From Micromonospora sp. FIMYZ51 (lineage in GTDB: Bacteria > Actinomycetota > Actinomycetes > Mycobacteriales > Micromonosporaceae): a stretch of 64,000 bases of DNA. This document shows positions 61,472 through 64,000 of this stretch, piece after piece (position 1 is the first letter of the stretch; every line of letters starts with the position of its first letter). A program made the position numbers and the translations under genes. The DNA lies in NCBI RefSeq assembly GCF_038246755.1, contig NZ_CP134706.1, forward strand, positions 5,769,501 to 5,833,500, written 5' to 3'. The notes below the pieces were generated by a model, which saw only the letters and a program-made list of their open reading frames with translations, was not told the DNA's origin and did not search any database.

Positions 61472-61841
61472 CGACCACCGCCTTGAGGATGTCGTTGTCG
61501 GGCAGGTACGTGGCACGCGGCGGCTGGTGCACGGACACCAGCCCCCGGGACAGCAGATCACCGAGTAACACCCGGACCACACCGACGGCAAGATCCAGAT
61601 CGGCGGCGAGTTCCACCAATGGCGTTCCCCGACCGGCCAGCTCCACCAGCAGCCGGTGCTCCGGGTGCAGCTCCGGGTACGCGGCGAGATCCGGCTCCGG
61701 CCGGGCCAGCACATAGGCCACCAGGTCGAAGCCGTCCGCGTCGGGCCACACCCGGCCGCCGGTCAGGGTGTACGGCCGCACCACCGGGCCGGCGTCGTCG
61801 TCGAGCCACTCGTGCTGGTGCCCGGGTAAGTCAGTCCGCAT
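61452..61841 (-). CDS. DUF742 protein (CvnC-like)
   Basis: 129 residues with the DUF742 signature: VVRPYTLTGGRVWP near the N-terminus, FDLVAYVLARPEPD, LHPEHRLLVELAGRGTPLVELAADLDLAVGVVRVLLGDLLSRGLVSVH (a winged-helix-like segment) and ending YLPDNDILKAVVDGLRAL. In conservons this protein binds between the roadblock protein and the GTPase. Overlaps both neighbours; the start MRTDLPG is chosen because the N-terminus then matches family length. Confidence 0.9.
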   Translation of the reverse strand: MRTDLPGHQHEWLDDDAGPVVRPYTLTGGRVWPDADGFDLVAYVLARPEPDLAAYPELHPEHRLLVELAGRGTPLVELAADLDLAVGVVRVLLGDLLSRGLVSVHQPPRATYLPDNDILKAVVDGLRAL

Positions 61842-62250
61842 CGGCGACACCCACCGACGCACGGGCCGGCGCTTGCAGGTTCTCACCCACCCGGGTCACA
61901 AGCATTGCCATCTCGTACGCCACCAGGCCGATGTCCGCGTCGGTGTCGCTGGCCACCGCCAGGCAGGTGCCCTGGCCGGCCGCGGTGACGAAGAGGTACG
62001 CGGACTCCATCTCCACCACCGTCTGCCGAACCGGCCCACCGGCGAGCTGCCGGCTGGCACCCCGGGCCAGGCTGGCCAGGCCGGAGGCCAGGGCGCACAG
62101 GTGTTCGGCGTCGGCCCGGTCCAGCTCCGCGGAGCAGCCGAGCAGCAGGCCGTCCGCCGAGAGCACCACCGCCTGCCGCGCGGCCGGCACCCGCTCCAGC
62201 AGGTCGTCGAGCAACCAGTCGAGATCGGCACTCTGCCTCGTCGATCGCAT
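61831..62250 (-). CDS. Roadblock/LC7-domain protein (CvnB-like)
   Basis: 139 residues of a single roadblock/LC7 domain: LDWLLDDLLERVPAARQAVVLSADGLLLGCSAELDRADAEHLCALASGLASLARGASR and a final helix LVAYEMAMLVTRVGENL. In prokaryotic conservons these are partners or regulators of the small GTPase. It shares its first base pair with the stop of the kinase gene and overlaps the DUF742 gene by 11 bp. Confidence 0.92.
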   Translation of the reverse strand: MRSTRQSADLDWLLDDLLERVPAARQAVVLSADGLLLGCSAELDRADAEHLCALASGLASLARGASRQLAGGPVRQTVVEMESAYLFVTAAGQGTCLAVASDTDADIGLVAYEMAMLVTRVGENLQAPARASVGVADAD

Positions 62251-64000
62251 CAGGCGTCCCTCTCAGTCGTGGTCGGCGATTGCGCGGTCACCGGGCCGCC
62301 AGCCGGCCGGCGGGTCTGCTCGGTGCCCCGGTCCGCTCTGCCCCGGTCATCATCGGTGCCCCGGTCCGCTGGGCTCGGGGCATCATCGGCACCCCGGTCC
62401 GCTGGGTCCGGGTCGTCGGTCCGCTGCTTCTGCTGCCCGGCAGCGGTCGCCTCCCGGCCAGCGGCGGTCGCCTCCCGGCCAGCAGCGGTCGCCTCCCGGC
62501 CAGCAGCGGTCGCCTCGCGGTCGGCGGCGGCCAGTCTGCCGCGCGCAGTGCCGGCCTGTAGGGCCGACATGACCCGGCGCGCCTCCTCCGGGCTGCGCGG
62601 TGCCGGGTCGCGGACCGGCATCGTCCGGGGCGCCACCACGGGCTGCCGCACGGTCGGTTCGTCAAACGTCGTCCGCCGTGCCGTTCGTGCGGTCAGTGCC
62701 GGCAACCGGACCGTCGGCGCGTCCACCGAACCGTAAGCGTCGTCGGTGCCGGGCGGCACCGCTCGCCGGTTCGCCCCGCCGGTCGAACCTGCCGTGCGCG
62801 CCGACCCCGCCGGGGCGGGGTCCGGCCCGGCTGCCGATTCCAGCACGCCGTCCGGGTCCGACCCGGCAACCGGCGTGGAATCGGCAGCCGGCGTGGGATC
62901 TGTGGTCCGCGTGGGATCGGTGGTCCCCGTGGGATCGATGGTCCGCATGGGATCGGTGGTCCGCGTGGGATCGGTGGTCGGCTCCGCGACGGCAGTCGGC
63001 TCCGATTCGGCTGCCGGCTCCGCAGCGCCGGCCGGACCCGACACGGCGGACGACGGATCGGCGGCCCCGGTCCGGCGGTGCCGCCGGATCCGGCGGGGCA
63101 GCCCGTCGACCTCCGCCGCCTCGACCGTCGAGTTCTGGTCCGGGCCACCCCACTGCGCTGCGGATTGGCCGGGCGAGCGTTGCGGATCAGCGGACGCACG
63201 TTGCGGCCGGCTCCCCGAGCGGGACCGCTGCCGGGGCACCGTGGTCAGCCGCGTCGCCCGGGCCAGCCGTCGCTGCTGGAGGGTGCCGCCGGCCTCCTCC
63301 GCCGGTGGTACCTCCGGCTCGGGCAGCGGCGAGGGCTCGGCGGTGATCAGCTCGGTGGGGATCAGCACGACCGCGGTCAGGCCGGCCCCGTCCGAGGCGC
63401 GCAGCCGCACCCGTACGTTGTGTCGCGCGGCCAACCTCGCCACCACGAACAGTCCCAGCCGGGCGGTCTCGGCGGGGTCGAACTCCGGCGACCGGGCGAG
63501 CTTGCGGTTGGCCTCCTCGATGGCGGCCGGACTCATGCCGAGCCCCTGATCGGAGACGGAGAGCGCGTACCCGTGCGCGACGTGTTCGCCGGAGACCTCC
63601 ACCCGGGAGTCGGGCGGCGAGAACGCGGTGGCGTTCTCGATCAACTCGGCGAGCAGGTGGATGATGTCGCCCACCACCCGGCCGAGCGCGCCGGCGGCCT
63701 GCACGGTGGTGATGTCCACCCGGTCGTACGACTCGACCTCGGAGATCGCTCCCCGGATGAGATCCACAATCGCGACCGGGTTGCGCCAACCGCGCCCCGG
63801 TGCGGCTCCGGCGAGGATGACCAGGTCCTCCGCGTGCCGTCGTTGTCGGGTGGCCAGGTGGTCGACCCGGAACAACTCGGCCAGGTGGTCCGGGTCCTCC
63901 GCGTCGCGTTCAAGCCGGTCGAGCAGGGCGAGCTGACGATGCACCAGCCCCTGGCTACGGCGGGCGATGTTCAGGAAGACCTCGTTGAGCCCTCGGCGCA
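62250..64000 (-). CDS. Conservon sensor histidine kinase (CvnA-like), N-terminus outside window
   Basis: The visible part (about 580 residues) begins inside the dimerisation region (NEVFLNIARRSQGLVHRQLALLDRLERD) and continues into an HATPase domain with ELIENATAFSPPDS (N-box) and SDQGLGMSPAAIEEANRKLA (G1). A long low-complexity tail of about 330 residues follows, with hexapeptide repeats of the D-P-T-R-T-T type and four heptad REATAAG units. Such kinases usually carry an N-terminal nitrate/nitrite-sensing domain in the part beyond the right end. It is the first gene of the operon. The tail is probably disordered and repeats may vary in length. Confidence 0.88.
   Translation of the reverse strand, partial: RRGLNEVFLNIARRSQGLVHRQLALLDRLERDAEDPDHLAELFRVDHLATRQRRHAEDLVILAGAAPGRGWRNPVAIVDLIRGAISEVESYDRVDITTVQAAGALGRVVGDIIHLLAELIENATAFSPPDSRVEVSGEHVAHGYALSVSDQGLGMSPAAIEEANRKLARSPEFDPAETARLGLFVVARLAARHNVRVRLRASDGAGLTAVVLIPTELITAEPSPLPEPEVPPAEEAGGTLQQRRLARATRLTTVPRQRSRSGSRPQRASADPQRSPGQSAAQWGGPDQNSTVEAAEVDGLPRRIRRHRRTGAADPSSAVSGPAGAAEPAAESEPTAVAEPTTDPTRTTDPMRTIDPTGTTDPTRTTDPTPAADSTPVAGSDPDGVLESAAGPDPAPAGSARTAGSTGGANRRAVPPGTDDAYGSVDAPTVRLPALTARTARRTTFDEPTVRQPVVAPRTMPVRDPAPRSPEEARRVMSALQAGTARGRLAAADREATAAGREATAAGREATAAGREATAAGQQKQRTDDPDPADRGADDAPSPADRGTDDDRGRADRGTEQTRRPAGGPVTAQSPTTTERDA
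62440..62530 (-). repeat. 21-bp in-frame repeats in the conservon kinase tail
   Basis: Four near-identical 21-bp units encode REATAAG in tandem; one base change lies in the last. They lie close to the C-terminal end of the kinase. Confidence 0.85.

Overview
The window comes from a high-GC actinobacterium, most likely a Micromonosporaceae member (Micromonospora or a close relative). This rests on the very high GC, the many GTG starts and ATGA/GTGA gene overlaps, a conservon-type signalling operon, a HrdB-like group 2 sigma factor, actinobacterial small-protein families (GPGG-motif membrane protein, DUF1360, DUF3817, DUF6232-like) and dispersed GGGCCC-centred palindromes that I associate with this family from memory. 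About 75 genes are supported. I see no prophage, CRISPR array or insertion sequence.

Layout. Positions 1-5.4 kb: end of a rhodanese gene, the cobalamin genes cobD-cobQ, an SSB with a long repetitive tail, and a hibernation-factor-like protein. 5.5-13 kb: an alpha/beta hydrolase, tRNA-Arg(TCT), an RDD membrane protein, an acetyltransferase, two divergently transcribed XRE regulators (one followed by a gene interrupted by an amber codon, the other preceded by a hidden 53-residue ORF), and a secreted sugar dehydrogenase carrying a cellulose-binding module. 13.2-17.2 kb: an overlapping three-gene signalling operon with two membrane sensors and one LuxR-type regulator. 17-26 kb: an acyltransferase, a glycogen-debranching-type enzyme coupled to an SCP2 protein, a CBS protein, asd, and a coupled pair of M16 peptidases. 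27-29.5 kb: a PhoX-type protein and a DAHP synthase preceded by a Tyr/Trp/Phe-containing leader peptide and a terminator, which looks like an aromatic amino acid attenuator.

29.6-40 kb holds mostly small membrane and hypothetical genes, an NlpC/P60 wall peptidase, a group 2 sigma factor, a short-chain dehydrogenase, a nucleotide kinase, a nucleotidyltransferase-BON pair, a metallophosphoesterase, a GPGG protein and TspO. 40.4-52.4 kb is carbohydrate uptake and use: an alpha-glucoside ABC transporter with a LacI-type operator, its LacI regulator and a GH13 alpha-glucosidase that appears to start at CTG, followed (after an MFS transporter) by xylB-xylA facing a ROK/XylR-type repressor across a short operator region.

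52.4-64 kb is signalling and envelope: a PP2C/SpoIIE phosphatase, a MarR regulator divergent from a second PP2C-like protein with altered metal residues, a polyprenyl glycosylphosphotransferase, a membrane-anchored binding-protein/VWA protein, a lactonase, and a conservon operon (sensor kinase, roadblock, DUF742, GTPase) whose kinase runs off the right end. Intergenic spaces between convergent genes are mostly filled by strong hairpins. The most interesting non-coding signals are the DAHP attenuator, three families of dispersed palindromes, and two tandem duplications that copy a stop codon and the end of the gene.
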